Assembly: GCA_022825195.1 (NCBI GenBank)
Contig: JAJDYL010000006.1
Coordinates: 1-42,934 of the forward strand
Length of the DNA stretch: 42,934 nt
Direction: 5' to 3'
Source: Alphaproteobacteria bacterium
Lineage (GTDB): Bacteria; Pseudomonadota; Alphaproteobacteria; Bin95
Below are positions 26,139 through 33,904 of the stretch, one piece after another. Within the stretch, counting starts at the first letter, position 1. Each line of letters starts with the position of its first letter. Both the position numbers and the translations under genes were made by a program. The notes below the pieces were generated by a model. The model did no database searches. It had not been told where the DNA came from and saw only the letters and a program-made list of their open reading frames with translations.

Positions 26139-27001
26139 TGGCCATTCGGCTCGCGGAGGGACTGCCGGCGGCGGCCGAGCTGGCGCGCGAGGGCGTGCCG
26201 CTTTTCGACGACGGCCGGGCGGCGCGGCGCGTGCTGCTGGTCAACCTCATGCCCGAAAAGCAGAAGACCGAGCGCCAGATCGCCCGCAAGCTGGGCCTCG
26301 CCGGCCCCGATATCGCGCTTTCGCTCGCCGTGCCGTCGCGCTACCGGGGCAAGAACGCCGACCCCGCGCATATGGGCGCCTTCTACGGAGGGCTGGAGGC
26401 GGCGGAGGAGGCGGACGGCGTGATCCTGACCGGCGCGCCCATCGAGCTGCTCGATTTCGAGGAAGTCGATTACTGGGAGGAGATCGCGCACCTGCTGGAC
26501 GGGCTGCGCGCCCGGCAAACGCCGCTGTTCACGCTCTGCTGGGCGGCGCAGGCCGCGCTCTACCGCTATCACGGCGTGCCCAAGCACGCGCTCGCGGAAA
26601 AACGCTTCGGCGTGTTCGAGCACCGGATTGCCGCGCCCGCGAGCCCCGCCGTCGCCGGGCTGGAGGGGCCGGTGGCGATGCCGGTCTCGCGCCACACCGA
26701 GACCCGGCGCGAGGACCTGGCCGGGGTTGGCGGGAGCCTCGACCTGCTGCTCGACCATGACGAGGCCAATGTCGGGGCGGTCGCGGAGCCGGCGCTCGGC
26801 CACGTCCACGCGCTCAACCATTTCGAATATGAAGCGACGACGCTCGACGACGAATACCGGCGCGACCTCGGCCATCGCGACGACGTGCCGGTGCCGCGGG
26901 CCTACTATCCGGACGACGATCCCGGCCGGCCGCCCGGAGACCGCTGGCGCGCGGCCGGCGAGCGCTTCTACGCCAACTGGGCCGCCATGCTGGCGCGGTG
27001 A
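26138..27001 (+). CDS. metA: Homoserine O-acyltransferase MetA, probably acetyl-CoA specific
   Basis: MetA acylates homoserine in the first committed step of methionine synthesis. The 287-residue protein has nucleophile C134 in LFTLCWAAQAAL and the catalytic His/Glu pair H228/E230 in HALNHFEYE, plus VLLVNLMPEKQKTERQ near the N-terminus. In the loop that sets acyl-CoA choice, E. coli has TGAPLGL (Gly111, succinyl-CoA) while acetyl-CoA users have Glu; this protein reads TGAPIEL (E103). I therefore predict O-acetylhomoserine as the product despite the usual succinyltransferase label. The ATG overlaps the stop of the ATPase gene. No SAM-II riboswitch can fit upstream. Confidence 0.93.
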   Translation: MAIRLAEGLPAAAELAREGVPLFDDGRAARRVLLVNLMPEKQKTERQIARKLGLAGPDIALSLAVPSRYRGKNADPAHMGAFYGGLEAAEEADGVILTGAPIELLDFEEVDYWEEIAHLLDGLRARQTPLFTLCWAAQAALYRYHGVPKHALAEKRFGVFEHRIAAPASPAVAGLEGPVAMPVSRHTETRREDLAGVGGSLDLLLDHDEANVGAVAEPALGHVHALNHFEYEATTLDDEYRRDLGHRDDVPVPRAYYPDDDPGRPPGDRWRAAGERFYANWAAMLAR

Positions 27002-27012
27002 GGAGGGGACCC

Positions 27013-27630
27013 GTGAGCTACACGCTCTACAACCGGCCGGGCTCGGGCGGCTTCGTCGTCGAGGCGGCGCTCGCCCTGGCGGAGGCGCCGTTCGAGCTGG
27101 TCGAACTCGACTCGAAACCCGGAACGCCGCTGCCGGAGAGCTTTCGCGCGACCAACCCCTGGGGCCAGCTGCCGACCCTGATCCTGCCGGACGGGTCGGC
27201 GATGACCGAGACCTCGGCGATCCTCATCCACCTCGCGCTCTCCTTCCCGGAGAAGCGCCTCGCGCCGCCGCCCGGCACGCCGGCGCACGCGGCCTTCCTG
27301 CGCTGGACCGTCTTCGCGAACGTCAACCTCTACGAGGCGGTGCTGCGGCGGGGCTATCCCTTCCGCTTCACCGACGACCCCGAAGGGCAGGATGCCGTGC
27401 GGACCGCCGCCATCCGCCGCATGGGCGAGGCGCTGGCCGTCATCGACGCGCATGTTGCGGGACCCTTCCTGCTGGGCAGGGAGATAACGGTGGCGGACGT
27501 CTATCTGGCCATGTTCCTCATCTGGTACCGCGGCGACGCCGAACTGCCGCGCCTCGCCCGCATCGGGGACGCGGTGCGCCGCCACCCGGTCGTCGGCCCG
27601 ATCCGGCGGCGCCACTACGGCGACCGGTAG
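27013..27630 (+). CDS. Glutathione S-transferase family protein
   Basis: This 205-residue protein has an N-terminal thioredoxin-like GST domain (YTLYNRPGSGGFVVEAALALAEAPFELVEL), NPWGQLPTLILPDGSAMTETSAIL with the cis-Pro and the glutathione gamma-glutamyl-binding T-E-T-S, and a helical C-terminal domain with REITVADVYLAMFL (N-capping box). The start was set at GTG 27013 because AGGAGG lies at 27001-27006, ideally spaced. A GTG at 26998 would overlap metA. The gene follows metA by 11 bases and is probably the last gene of the run. Confidence 0.92.
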   Translation: MSYTLYNRPGSGGFVVEAALALAEAPFELVELDSKPGTPLPESFRATNPWGQLPTLILPDGSAMTETSAILIHLALSFPEKRLAPPPGTPAHAAFLRWTVFANVNLYEAVLRRGYPFRFTDDPEGQDAVRTAAIRRMGEALAVIDAHVAGPFLLGREITVADVYLAMFLIWYRGDAELPRLARIGDAVRRHPVVGPIRRRHYGDR

Positions 27631-27655
27631 GGGGATGGAGAGGAGTACCGGTACC

Positions 27656-27910
27656 ATGAGACGTCAAAGCCCAGTACCCCGCCCGGCAAGGAAGATTGCC
27701 AAAGCCGAGCCGCGCCAGCAAGAAGCGATGAGACCGGCCGACGAGAAGCCGGAGCATCGGCTGCCCATGGGCCAATGGCTCGTGCAAAACATGCCCCAAG
27801 GCGCGAATCCCGATTCGTCCGCTGACAGGAAATCGCGCCGGGAGGTTCTGTTCGGGGAAGGAACCGGCCCCCGTACACAGGGAGCGCATCCCGGCGAAGA
27901 AACGCTTTGA
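27656..27910 (+). CDS. Small hydrophilic protein, possible orphan antitoxin
   Basis: This 84-residue highly charged protein starts at ATG 27656, with GGAGAGGAG upstream. The second half (LPMGQWLVQNMPQGAN, then DRKSRREVLFGEG) resembles the C-terminal pattern GQWLxxNMPRG...R-E-x-x-F of small antitoxins encoded before PIN toxins, from memory of such families. No toxin frame follows in the 120 bases before the NIPSNAP gene. It may be an orphan or decaying antitoxin, and codon use is less GC-biased than in its neighbours. An ATG at 27635 would add 7 residues. It could also be non-coding. Confidence 0.35.
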   Translation: MRRQSPVPRPARKIAKAEPRQQEAMRPADEKPEHRLPMGQWLVQNMPQGANPDSSADRKSRREVLFGEGTGPRTQGAHPGEETL

Positions 27911-28030
27911 AAACGGCTCATGCGCTCTTGTCTCCCCCGTCTCCCGCAGGCTTTTCCGGCAGGGGCTATCCAGGCACGGGCGCATCGCGCATGATCGGCG
28001 CGCACGCAACGCAACAGGGGAGCGGCGCCG

Positions 28031-28354
28031 ATGGCGTTCTACGAGCTTCGCCGGTACACGGTCAGGCCCGGCAAGATGGAGGATTGGCTGGAGTTCATGG
28101 AAGGGACCATCATCCCCTTCCAGGTCTCCAAGGGCATGGTGATTACCGGGAGCTACCGGGGGGAGGAGGACGATTCCGTCTATTTCTGGACGCGCCGCTT
28201 CGAGAGCGAGGCGCAGCGCGAGGCGCTCTATGCGGCCGTCTATGAGAGCGACTTCTGGAAGGACGAGGTGGCGCCGAAGGTGGTCGGTCTCATCGACCGC
28301 GACCTCATCCAGGTGACGCGGGTGGTGCCGACCTCGCGCTCCGTCGCGCAGTAA
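28031..28354 (+). CDS. NIPSNAP family protein
   Basis: This 107-residue protein fits the NIPSNAP dimeric alpha+beta-barrel family: FYELRRYTVRPGKMEDWLEFMEG at the N-terminus, a central VYFWTRRFESEAQREAL with the typical aromatic strand and helix, and a short WKDEVAPKV helix. The function of bacterial members is unclear. The ATG at 28031 has an AACAGGGGAGCG ribosome region. It is monocistronic in appearance and points toward the DoxX gene, with a hairpin between them. Confidence 0.88.
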   Translation: MAFYELRRYTVRPGKMEDWLEFMEGTIIPFQVSKGMVITGSYRGEEDDSVYFWTRRFESEAQREALYAAVYESDFWKDEVAPKVVGLIDRDLIQVTRVVPTSRSVAQ

Positions 28355-28365
28355 GCGAAGCGGAA

Positions 28366-28386
28366 GGGGGAGGCCGTTCCTTCCCC
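28366..28386 (+). terminator. Hairpin between convergent genes
   Basis: GGGGGAGG, a 5-base loop ccgtt, and CCTTCCCC form an 8-bp stem with one G-U pair, 12 bases after the NIPSNAP stop. No T-run follows, so intrinsic termination would be weak. It may help end transcription between the convergent NIPSNAP and doxX genes. Confidence 0.35.
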
Positions 28387-28459
28387 TCCCGGGCCGGCCG
28401 TTCATCTCTCCCGGCGATTCGCGCCGCCGGTCAGTAACGATGCCTGCCGCGCGGCGGGC

Positions 28460-29011
28460 CTATGCGCTGCCGCGTCTCAGCAGGGCGTCCAGGGAGAGGG
28501 GGCCGGCGCCGCGCGCGAGGGGGATGAGCAGCAGGAAGATCCAGAACAGCCGCTGGTCGAGGATCTTCGCGTCCGGGACATTGTCGAACCACATGCCGAC
28601 CGTCGCCGCGTCGGCCCCGTGGCCCGCAATATCCACGAAGCTCATCACGAGGATGAAGCCGATCATGGCGACGGCGGCGGCGCGGGTGAACAGGCCCGCG
28701 ACGATCAGCGCAGGGATGACGAACTCCGCCCATGTGCCGGCCAGAACGATGAGGTCCGCGATGAAGCCCAGTTGCGACTCGTCATAGCCGACGGCCTCCA
28801 TCTGCGCAGGCAGGATCTGCACATAGGCGCCGGCCGAGGGCGAGAAGATGCCGCCGACGCCCTCCCCCAGCTTGGTCAGGGCGGACGACCAGAAGAAGGT
28901 AGCGAGCGTCGCCAGGAACACGAGGCGGGCCAAGGTCGGCGCGGCCGCGCCGTCGAGGAACCGGCCGGCCGGGCCGAGAACGGCGTCTTCGAGGCGGTAG
29001 AGGAAATTCAT
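28460..29011 (-). CDS. DoxX family membrane protein, last gene of the bufferin operon
   Basis: This 183-residue DoxX-family protein has four membrane segments (about LARLVFLATLATFFW, LIVLAGTWAEFVIPALIVAGLF, AAAVAMIGFILVMSFVDIAG and LFWIFLLLIPLA). DoxX proteins are the fourth partner in many DUF2282-DUF692-DUF2063 operons (gigD or bufD in described systems), where their exact role is unsettled; a redox role in the membrane has been suggested. It lies 19 bases after bufC on the same strand. The ATG at 29011 gives MNFLYRLEDAVLG, typical of the family start. Confidence 0.88.
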   Translation of the reverse strand: MNFLYRLEDAVLGPAGRFLDGAAAPTLARLVFLATLATFFWSSALTKLGEGVGGIFSPSAGAYVQILPAQMEAVGYDESQLGFIADLIVLAGTWAEFVIPALIVAGLFTRAAAVAMIGFILVMSFVDIAGHGADAATVGMWFDNVPDAKILDQRLFWIFLLLIPLARGAGPLSLDALLRRGSA

Positions 29012-29030
29012 CGCGGGGTCTCCCGACGTT

Positions 29031-29780
29031 TCACACAGAGATTGTCCTGACGATCGGCCCGGCGAACATCCCGGCGAGACTGGCGCCGAGATCGAATTCC
29101 GGCGCCTCCGCCGCAGCCCGCTCCGCAGCGGGGCCGAGCGGCTCGCCGGCTTCCAGCGCCAGCAGGAACGCGGCGCCCCCGGGGGGAAGGAGCTGCACGA
29201 GCACGGCATCCGCGGGCCGCGATACCAGCACGTCCTCGGCCCCCGGCCGCACCGGAGACTTGTCCTCCGTCGCGTTGAAACGCCAGATCGCGTGGACCGG
29301 ATGCGCGGACCGGACGACATGGCAGGCGGCCTGCAGCGCCAGCCGCGCTCCCATGAGCGCCGCCTCGTCCAGCCCGGCCAGCACCGAGGGGTCGGCGGCG
29401 GCCTCGTCGGCCGCGTGGTAGGCCAGCCGGCGGGCATGCTCCAGCCGCGCCACGTCCGGAAGGTAGGGGAGCCCCTTCGCGGGCTCGAAGCCCTCCAGGA
29501 ACCCGGCGAGCCCCTCGCCGTAGAACATGATGCGCGGCGACGCAGGCGGGTGGGCGCGCACATAGACGCCCGCCATCGCGTCGAAAAACTCGTCGCCGAC
29601 CAGGGCCTTCACGACCGGAAACGCCTCGCCGAGCGCCTCGATGAGCGAGGCGACGACATTGTTGCGGTAGATGTCGAAGCGCCGCCCCGCCGCCCGGCCG
29701 TCCGGCCGGACCAGGCCCGGAGGCACGGGTTTCGCCGGGTCGAGCAGGGCCGCCGCGAAGGCGCTCTGGTAGTCAGGCAC
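29031..29780 (-). CDS. bufC: BufC/HvfC-type partner protein (DUF2063, putative DNA-binding-like domain)
   Basis: This 249-residue protein has an N-terminal DUF2063 domain: FDIYRNNVVASLIEALGEAFPVVKALVGDEFF, YVRAHPPASP and LPYLPDVARLEHARRLAYHA. A C-terminal beta-rich half ends near the terminus. In this family the protein associates with the DUF692 enzyme and helps recognise the precursor peptide, despite the old label of DNA binding. The start is GTG 29780, overlapping the bufB stop by 8 bases. Longer in-frame starts lie inside bufB and add no family-like residues. It sits between bufB and doxX in one operon. Confidence 0.88.
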   Translation of the reverse strand: MPDYQSAFAAALLDPAKPVPPGLVRPDGRAAGRRFDIYRNNVVASLIEALGEAFPVVKALVGDEFFDAMAGVYVRAHPPASPRIMFYGEGLAGFLEGFEPAKGLPYLPDVARLEHARRLAYHAADEAAADPSVLAGLDEAALMGARLALQAACHVVRSAHPVHAIWRFNATEDKSPVRPGAEDVLVSRPADAVLVQLLPPGGAAFLLALEAGEPLGPAAERAAAEAPEFDLGASLAGMFAGPIVRTISV

Positions 29781-30630
29781 GGGGCTTCGCCAGCAGGGCG
29801 TCGGCGCGCGCGGCCTCGGCGGCCAGCACCGGCCATTCGGGCACGTCATTGTCCCACTCGATCAGCGTCGGCAGCGGCCCCGCCCGCGCGCAGACCCGCT
29901 CGAACAGCGCCCAGACGGGGTCGGCGACGGGATTGTTGTGCGCGTCGATCAGCAGCGGGGCGCCGTCCTCGTCCTCTTCCGCCTCATGGCCGGCAAGGTG
30001 GATTTCCCCGACAAGGTCCATGGGAAAGGCGTCGAGATAGGCTTCGGCCCCATAGGCCCCGTTGACCGCGGAGACATGTACATTGTTCACGTCGAGCAGG
30101 AGGCCGCAGCCCGTCCGCGCGGCGACCGCGCCCAGGAATTCGACCTCGGGCATGGTGCTGCCGGAGAAGCTCAGATAGTTGGCGGGGTTCTCCAGCAGGA
30201 TGCGCCGGCCGAGCCGCTCCTGCACTTCGTCGATATGGTCGGAAACCCGCGCGAGCGTCGCCTCGTCGCAGGGCACGGGCAACAGGTCGTTCAGATAGCC
30301 GCCGCCATGGCCGGACCAGGCGAGATGTTCGGAGACGCTGGCGGGGTCGAGCCAGGAGACCAGATGCGCCAGCCGGTCGAGATGTCCGGTGTCGAGCGGC
30401 CCCTCGGAGCCGATGGACAGGCCGACGCCGTGGCAGGAAACCGGGAACCGCCCGGCGATGCGCCTGAGCCCGGCGATCGCGGGCCCGCCGTCGGCCATGT
30501 AGTTTTCCGCGTGGATTTCGACCCAGGCGACCCGGCCGGGCGCCGCGATTACGTCTTCCAGATGCCGGGGCTTGTAGCTGGCGCCGGCCTTCGGCGGCAG
30601 GCCGCTCCACCCTCTGTCCATGCCATCCAT
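29773..30630 (-). CDS. bufB: Multinuclear non-heme iron oxidase BufB (DUF692)
   Basis: This 285-residue TIM-barrel enzyme of the MNIO (DUF692) family modifies Cys residues of a ribosomal precursor peptide using iron and oxygen. Metal-ligand-type residues are in place: E38 and H40 in VEIHAENY, H67 in CHGVG, E101/H102 in SEHLAW, E147 in LENPANYLSF, D180/N182 in LLLDVNNVHV, E209/H211 and H215 in GEIHLAGH, D229/H231 in DAHNN and E258 in LIEWD. The opening GLPPKAGASYKPRHLEDVI is a family signature. The start is ATG 30630. It lies 73 bases after the precursor gene and overlaps bufC. Confidence 0.93.
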   Translation of the reverse strand: MDGMDRGWSGLPPKAGASYKPRHLEDVIAAPGRVAWVEIHAENYMADGGPAIAGLRRIAGRFPVSCHGVGLSIGSEGPLDTGHLDRLAHLVSWLDPASVSEHLAWSGHGGGYLNDLLPVPCDEATLARVSDHIDEVQERLGRRILLENPANYLSFSGSTMPEVEFLGAVAARTGCGLLLDVNNVHVSAVNGAYGAEAYLDAFPMDLVGEIHLAGHEAEEDEDGAPLLIDAHNNPVADPVWALFERVCARAGPLPTLIEWDNDVPEWPVLAAEAARADALLAKPRA

Positions 30631-30703
30631 CGCGGGATCCCGTTCCGGCAGGGAGGCCGGCTTTCCGCGCCCCGGAGGAGTCCGGGACGCGGAGGCGCCG
30701 TCC

Positions 30704-30997
30704 TCAGCTCGGAAGGTCGCGGTCGAGCGCTTCCAGGGAGCCCTTGCGGTCTCCCGGCAGCTCCATGGTCATGCAGGTGCCCTTGGGCACGAGCGTCCAG
30801 GCATTGCCCTGGTAATCGACCGTCGAGGTGCCGGCGCAGGTGGTGCCGGGGCCGGCGGCGCAGTCGTTCTTGCCCGCGAGCGAGACGCCGTAGCATTTCT
30901 CCTTTTCGTCGGCCGCAGCCGGGGTGGCGGTCTGCATGGCGAGCGCCGCCGCGACGGCGCTGGCGACCGCGAGGCCCTTGAGTGTCGAGGTCGTCAT
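30704..30997 (-). CDS. bufA1: Bufferin precursor BufA1 (DUF2282)
   Basis: This 97-residue precursor has a Sec-type signal peptide (about 1-29, ending ATPAAA) and a mature part with the four-Cys DUF2282 pattern: C35 ([12 protein letters not shown]), C46 (DCAAG), C54 (TTCAGTS) and C75 (PKGTCMTME). DUF2282 peptides are modified on Cys by the DUF692 enzyme and exported, and in Caulobacter the modified product protects against copper. A DEKEK stretch follows the signal. The tail after C75 (22 residues) is acidic and relatively long. The GAAAGGAAACGCA ribosome region precedes ATG 30997. Confidence 0.93.
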   Translation of the reverse strand: MTTSTLKGLAVASAVAAALAMQTATPAAADEKEKCYGVSLAGKNDCAAGPGTTCAGTSTVDYQGNAWTLVPKGTCMTMELPGDRKGSLEALDRDLPS

Positions 30998-31189
30998 TGC
31001 GTTTCCTTTCGCATAGTCGAGGTTTCAACAGGATAGTCCCGAACGCGCCGCGGAGGGAGCGGCCGGATACCTCCGGCGCCGCCGCATTGATGCGGTCGGC
31101 CGCTCGCGGATAAATTGGCGGTTCGCCGCATCCGGTAAAGTCACATCCCGGTGAACCCGGCCCGGACCGGGACAAGGAGGCCGCCCCCC
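30998..31189. promoter_or_regulatory. Divergent region between bufA1 and an SDR gene
   Basis: This 192-base spacer must contain the bufferin-operon promoter (minus strand) and the SDR promoter (plus strand). In characterised relatives such operons are driven by an ECF sigma factor. I could not identify a convincing ECF -35/-10 pair here, and no sigma/anti-sigma gene lies in the window. A GC-rich inverted segment (cgccgcattgatgcgg, 31079-31094) is visible. Confidence 0.35.
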
Positions 31190-31936
31190 ATGCCCGACCC
31201 GCTGTTCGACTTCACCGGCAAGACCGTGCTCGTCACCGGCGGCAGCCGGGGGCTCGGCCGCGAAATGGTGCTGGGCTTCGCCCGGCGCGGGGCCGATACG
31301 GTCATCGTCTCGCGCCGCGAGGAGTCGTGCCTTGCCGTCGCGGCGGAGGTGGAGGCGCTCGGCCGGCGCGCCTGGGCGATGCCCTGCAACGTCTCGGACT
31401 GGGATGCGCTGGAGGGGCTGGCGAAGCAGGCCTGGGCGGCGGCGGGCGGCATCGACGTGCTGGTCAACAATGCGGGCTCCTCGCCGCTCGCGCCCTCCTC
31501 GCTGGAAACCCCGGAGGAGCTGTTCGACAAGGTGGTCGCGCTCAACTTCAAGGGCCCGTTCCGGCTGACGGCGATCCTCGGCACGGCCATGGCGATGGGC
31601 CGGGGCGGAGCGGTGGTCAACATTTCCAGCACGGGCGCCATCCGCCCGCGCCCGCAGCTTGCGCCCTATGCCGGCGCCAAGGCGGCGCTGAATGCGGTGA
31701 CGGAAGCCTTCGCGCGCGAATATGCGCCGAAGGTGCGCGTCAACGCCATCATGCCGGGGCGCTTCCTCACCGACATCTCGCGCGCCTGGGACGAGGAGAC
31801 GCGCCGCAACGCCGAGGCCGCGCTCCAGCGCAGCGGCGAGCCCGGCGAGATCGTCACCGCCGCCCTCTACCTCGCCTCCGACGCCAGCGGCTTCACCACC
31901 GGCTCCGTCATCCGCGTGGACGGCGGCGCGCCCTGA
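31190..31936 (+). CDS. Short-chain dehydrogenase/reductase (SDR)
   Basis: This 248-residue SDR has the cofactor motif TGGSRGLG, VLVNNAGSS, the catalytic Ser in VNISSTGAI, the YAGAK catalytic Tyr/Lys, and the ALYLASDASGFTTGSVIRVD end-block with GGAP. An AAGGAGG ribosome site 9 bases upstream fixes ATG 31190. An ATG at 31151 is in frame but adds a Pro/Arg-rich leader. The substrate is unknown. A degraded copy of the last 25 codons occurs at 35173-35250, on the far side of the TRAP transporter genes. Confidence 0.93.
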   Translation: MPDPLFDFTGKTVLVTGGSRGLGREMVLGFARRGADTVIVSRREESCLAVAAEVEALGRRAWAMPCNVSDWDALEGLAKQAWAAAGGIDVLVNNAGSSPLAPSSLETPEELFDKVVALNFKGPFRLTAILGTAMAMGRGGAVVNISSTGAIRPRPQLAPYAGAKAALNAVTEAFAREYAPKVRVNAIMPGRFLTDISRAWDEETRRNAEAALQRSGEPGEIVTAALYLASDASGFTTGSVIRVDGGAP

Positions 31937-31987
31937 TACGGCGCGCCCGTCCGTTCCGGACACCGGCAACAGGTCGGGATAGCAGGG

Positions 31988-33283
31988 CTATCCGGCCGGG
32001 CCGAAGGCGAGGTCCGGCAGCCAGAGCACGAGTTCCGGGAACAGGGCGATCAGGACGATCACGACGACATAGGTGAGCAGGAACGGGATCACGGCGACCG
32101 AAATCCTGTCGATACCGATATTCGTCAACCGGGTTGCGACGAACAGGTTCGCCCCGACCGGCGGCGTCAGGAAGCCGATCTCGCAGGCGATCACCATGAT
32201 GACCCCGAACACCACCGGATCGATGCCGAGCGAAACCGCGATCGGCAGCATCAGCGGGGTCAGCAGGATGATCTGGGCGATCGACTCGAGGAACATGCCG
32301 GTGACGATCAGGATCGCGGCGATGACCAGGAGCAGGATGAAGCTGCTGTCCGTGAAGCCGGTGAGGAATTCGCCGATCAGGAACGGCACGTCCATCAGGC
32401 TCAGCAACTCGCCGAAGGCCTTGGCCGGACCGACGATGATGAGCACCGCGCCCGAGATCATCGCCGTGGTCTTCAGACAGGACAGGATCGCGTCCCGGGT
32501 CAGCTCGCGGTGCACGAATTGACCGACGAGAAAGGCGTAGACCACTGCGACCGAAGCGGCTTCGGTCGGCGTGAAGGCGCCGCTGTAGATGCCGCCGAGG
32601 ATCAGGACGGGCGCGCCGATCGCCCATTTGCCGTCCCAGCAGGCCTGCCCGACGCGGCCCCATGAAAAACTGTGGTCGGTCTGCCCGCCATAGCCGCGCC
32701 GGCGCGCGATCAGCCATGTGACCACCAGCAGCAGCGCGCTCGCGATCAGCCCCGGCACGACGCCGGCGAGGAACATGCGCGGGATCGAAGTGTCCGAAAC
32801 CACGCCGTAGATGATCATCAGGTTGCTCGGCGGAATGAGGCTTCCCAGCGCGCCGCCGGATGCGGCGATGGCGCCGCCGAAAGCCGGGTCGTAACGCTCG
32901 CGGACCATCGCCGGGATCATGACGGCGCCGATCGCCGCCGTCGTCGCGGGGCCCGAGCCCGAGAGGGCGGCGAAGAAGGTGCATCCGAGCACGGCCACCA
33001 GGCCGAGACTGCCCATATAGTTGCCGATCAGCGACTGGGCGATCGCCACGATCCTCAGCGCGAGGCCGCCGCGTTCCATCAGCGCGCCGGCAAATACGAA
33101 CAGGGGCACGGTCAGGAGCGGGAACGGCTCCACTCCCGTGTACATGGCCTGGGCCAGCGCCACGACCGGAATGTCGATCAGGAAGTAGCCGACCAGCGTT
33201 GCGATCGCCACCGCGATCGGGATCGGGATGCCGAAGGCGATGGTGACGACCAGCGCCCCGAACATGTAGAGCGCTTCAATCAT
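31988..33283 (-). CDS. dctM: TRAP transporter large permease (DctM type)
   Basis: This 431-residue polytopic membrane protein of the TRAP DctM family has about a dozen hydrophobic segments. Family blocks include PLLTVPLFVFAGALMERGG, SGSGPATTAAIGAVMIPAM, GSLIPPSNLMIIYG, the GIYSGAFTPTEAASVAVVYA repeat, and the C-terminal IGFLTPPVGANLFVA. TRAP systems import organic acids and related solutes using the ion gradient. It overlaps dctQ by 8 bases and ends 51 bases from the convergent SDR gene. The solute is unknown. Confidence 0.95.
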   Translation of the reverse strand: MIEALYMFGALVVTIAFGIPIPIAVAIATLVGYFLIDIPVVALAQAMYTGVEPFPLLTVPLFVFAGALMERGGLALRIVAIAQSLIGNYMGSLGLVAVLGCTFFAALSGSGPATTAAIGAVMIPAMVRERYDPAFGGAIAASGGALGSLIPPSNLMIIYGVVSDTSIPRMFLAGVVPGLIASALLLVVTWLIARRRGYGGQTDHSFSWGRVGQACWDGKWAIGAPVLILGGIYSGAFTPTEAASVAVVYAFLVGQFVHRELTRDAILSCLKTTAMISGAVLIIVGPAKAFGELLSLMDVPFLIGEFLTGFTDSSFILLLVIAAILIVTGMFLESIAQIILLTPLMLPIAVSLGIDPVVFGVIMVIACEIGFLTPPVGANLFVATRLTNIGIDRISVAVIPFLLTYVVVIVLIALFPELVLWLPDLAFGPAG

Positions 33284-33803
33284 GGATGATCGCCGCGTCC
33301 TCGGGGACTGCCGTCGGCGAAATGCCGTACCGGGCCCATTGGTAATAGACCTGGACGAGACGGACCGTCATCAGGGCGAAGCCGGCGACCAGGCACAGAT
33401 ACGGCCACTTCTGGGCCACGCCCAGCACCGGCGATTCGAAGGGAAGCTCCCACATCGAAAGATGAAGCAGGAAGCTCTGCCAGGTCAGGTATACGGCAAA
33501 CGCGAACCACACCAGGTCGCTCAGCACGGCCAGGCCGGTCGCAAACCGGCCCGGGAAAAGGTTGATGAGGTTCATCACCCGTATGTGGGCGCGCTCGCGC
33601 ACCGCCCAGGAGGCAGAGATATAGACGGACCAGAGCATCGCATAGACGGCGATTTCGTCCGACCAGGAGGTCGGCGCGCTGAACACATAGCGCATCACGA
33701 CCTGGAAGAAGACGAGCACCGCCATCACGACCACGCAGACGCCCGCGATGACTTCTTCGGAGCGCCGCTCGAGGAACGCGAAGACTGTGCGGAGTGAGGG
33801 CAT
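33276..33803 (-). CDS. dctQ: TRAP transporter small permease (DctQ type)
   Basis: This 175-residue membrane protein with four predicted helices carries FFQVVMRYVFSAPTSWSDEIAVYAMLWSVYISASWAVRERAHIRV-type signatures of DctQ (short parts: VMRYVF, WSDEIAVYAMLW, RERAHIRV). It precedes and overlaps dctM, as is standard, and follows the binding-protein gene by about 100 bases. It forms the membrane complex with DctM. Confidence 0.94.
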   Translation of the reverse strand: MPSLRTVFAFLERRSEEVIAGVCVVVMAVLVFFQVVMRYVFSAPTSWSDEIAVYAMLWSVYISASWAVRERAHIRVMNLINLFPGRFATGLAVLSDLVWFAFAVYLTWQSFLLHLSMWELPFESPVLGVAQKWPYLCLVAGFALMTVRLVQVYYQWARYGISPTAVPEDAAIIHD

Positions 33804-33904
33804 GCGGCCTGCAGTAGAACGGGTATCCGGGCCGAAGTCGAGGACCGCGGCGAGGCCGGAGAAACTCCCGCCCCGCCGCGGCCGCCCGCGACCGGATTAC
33901 CCGC

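Noticed and set aside
27518..28405. 295-codon minus-strand frame opposite the GST end and the NIPSNAP gene
   Set aside because: It runs antisense to two well-supported genes and shows no recognisable motif.
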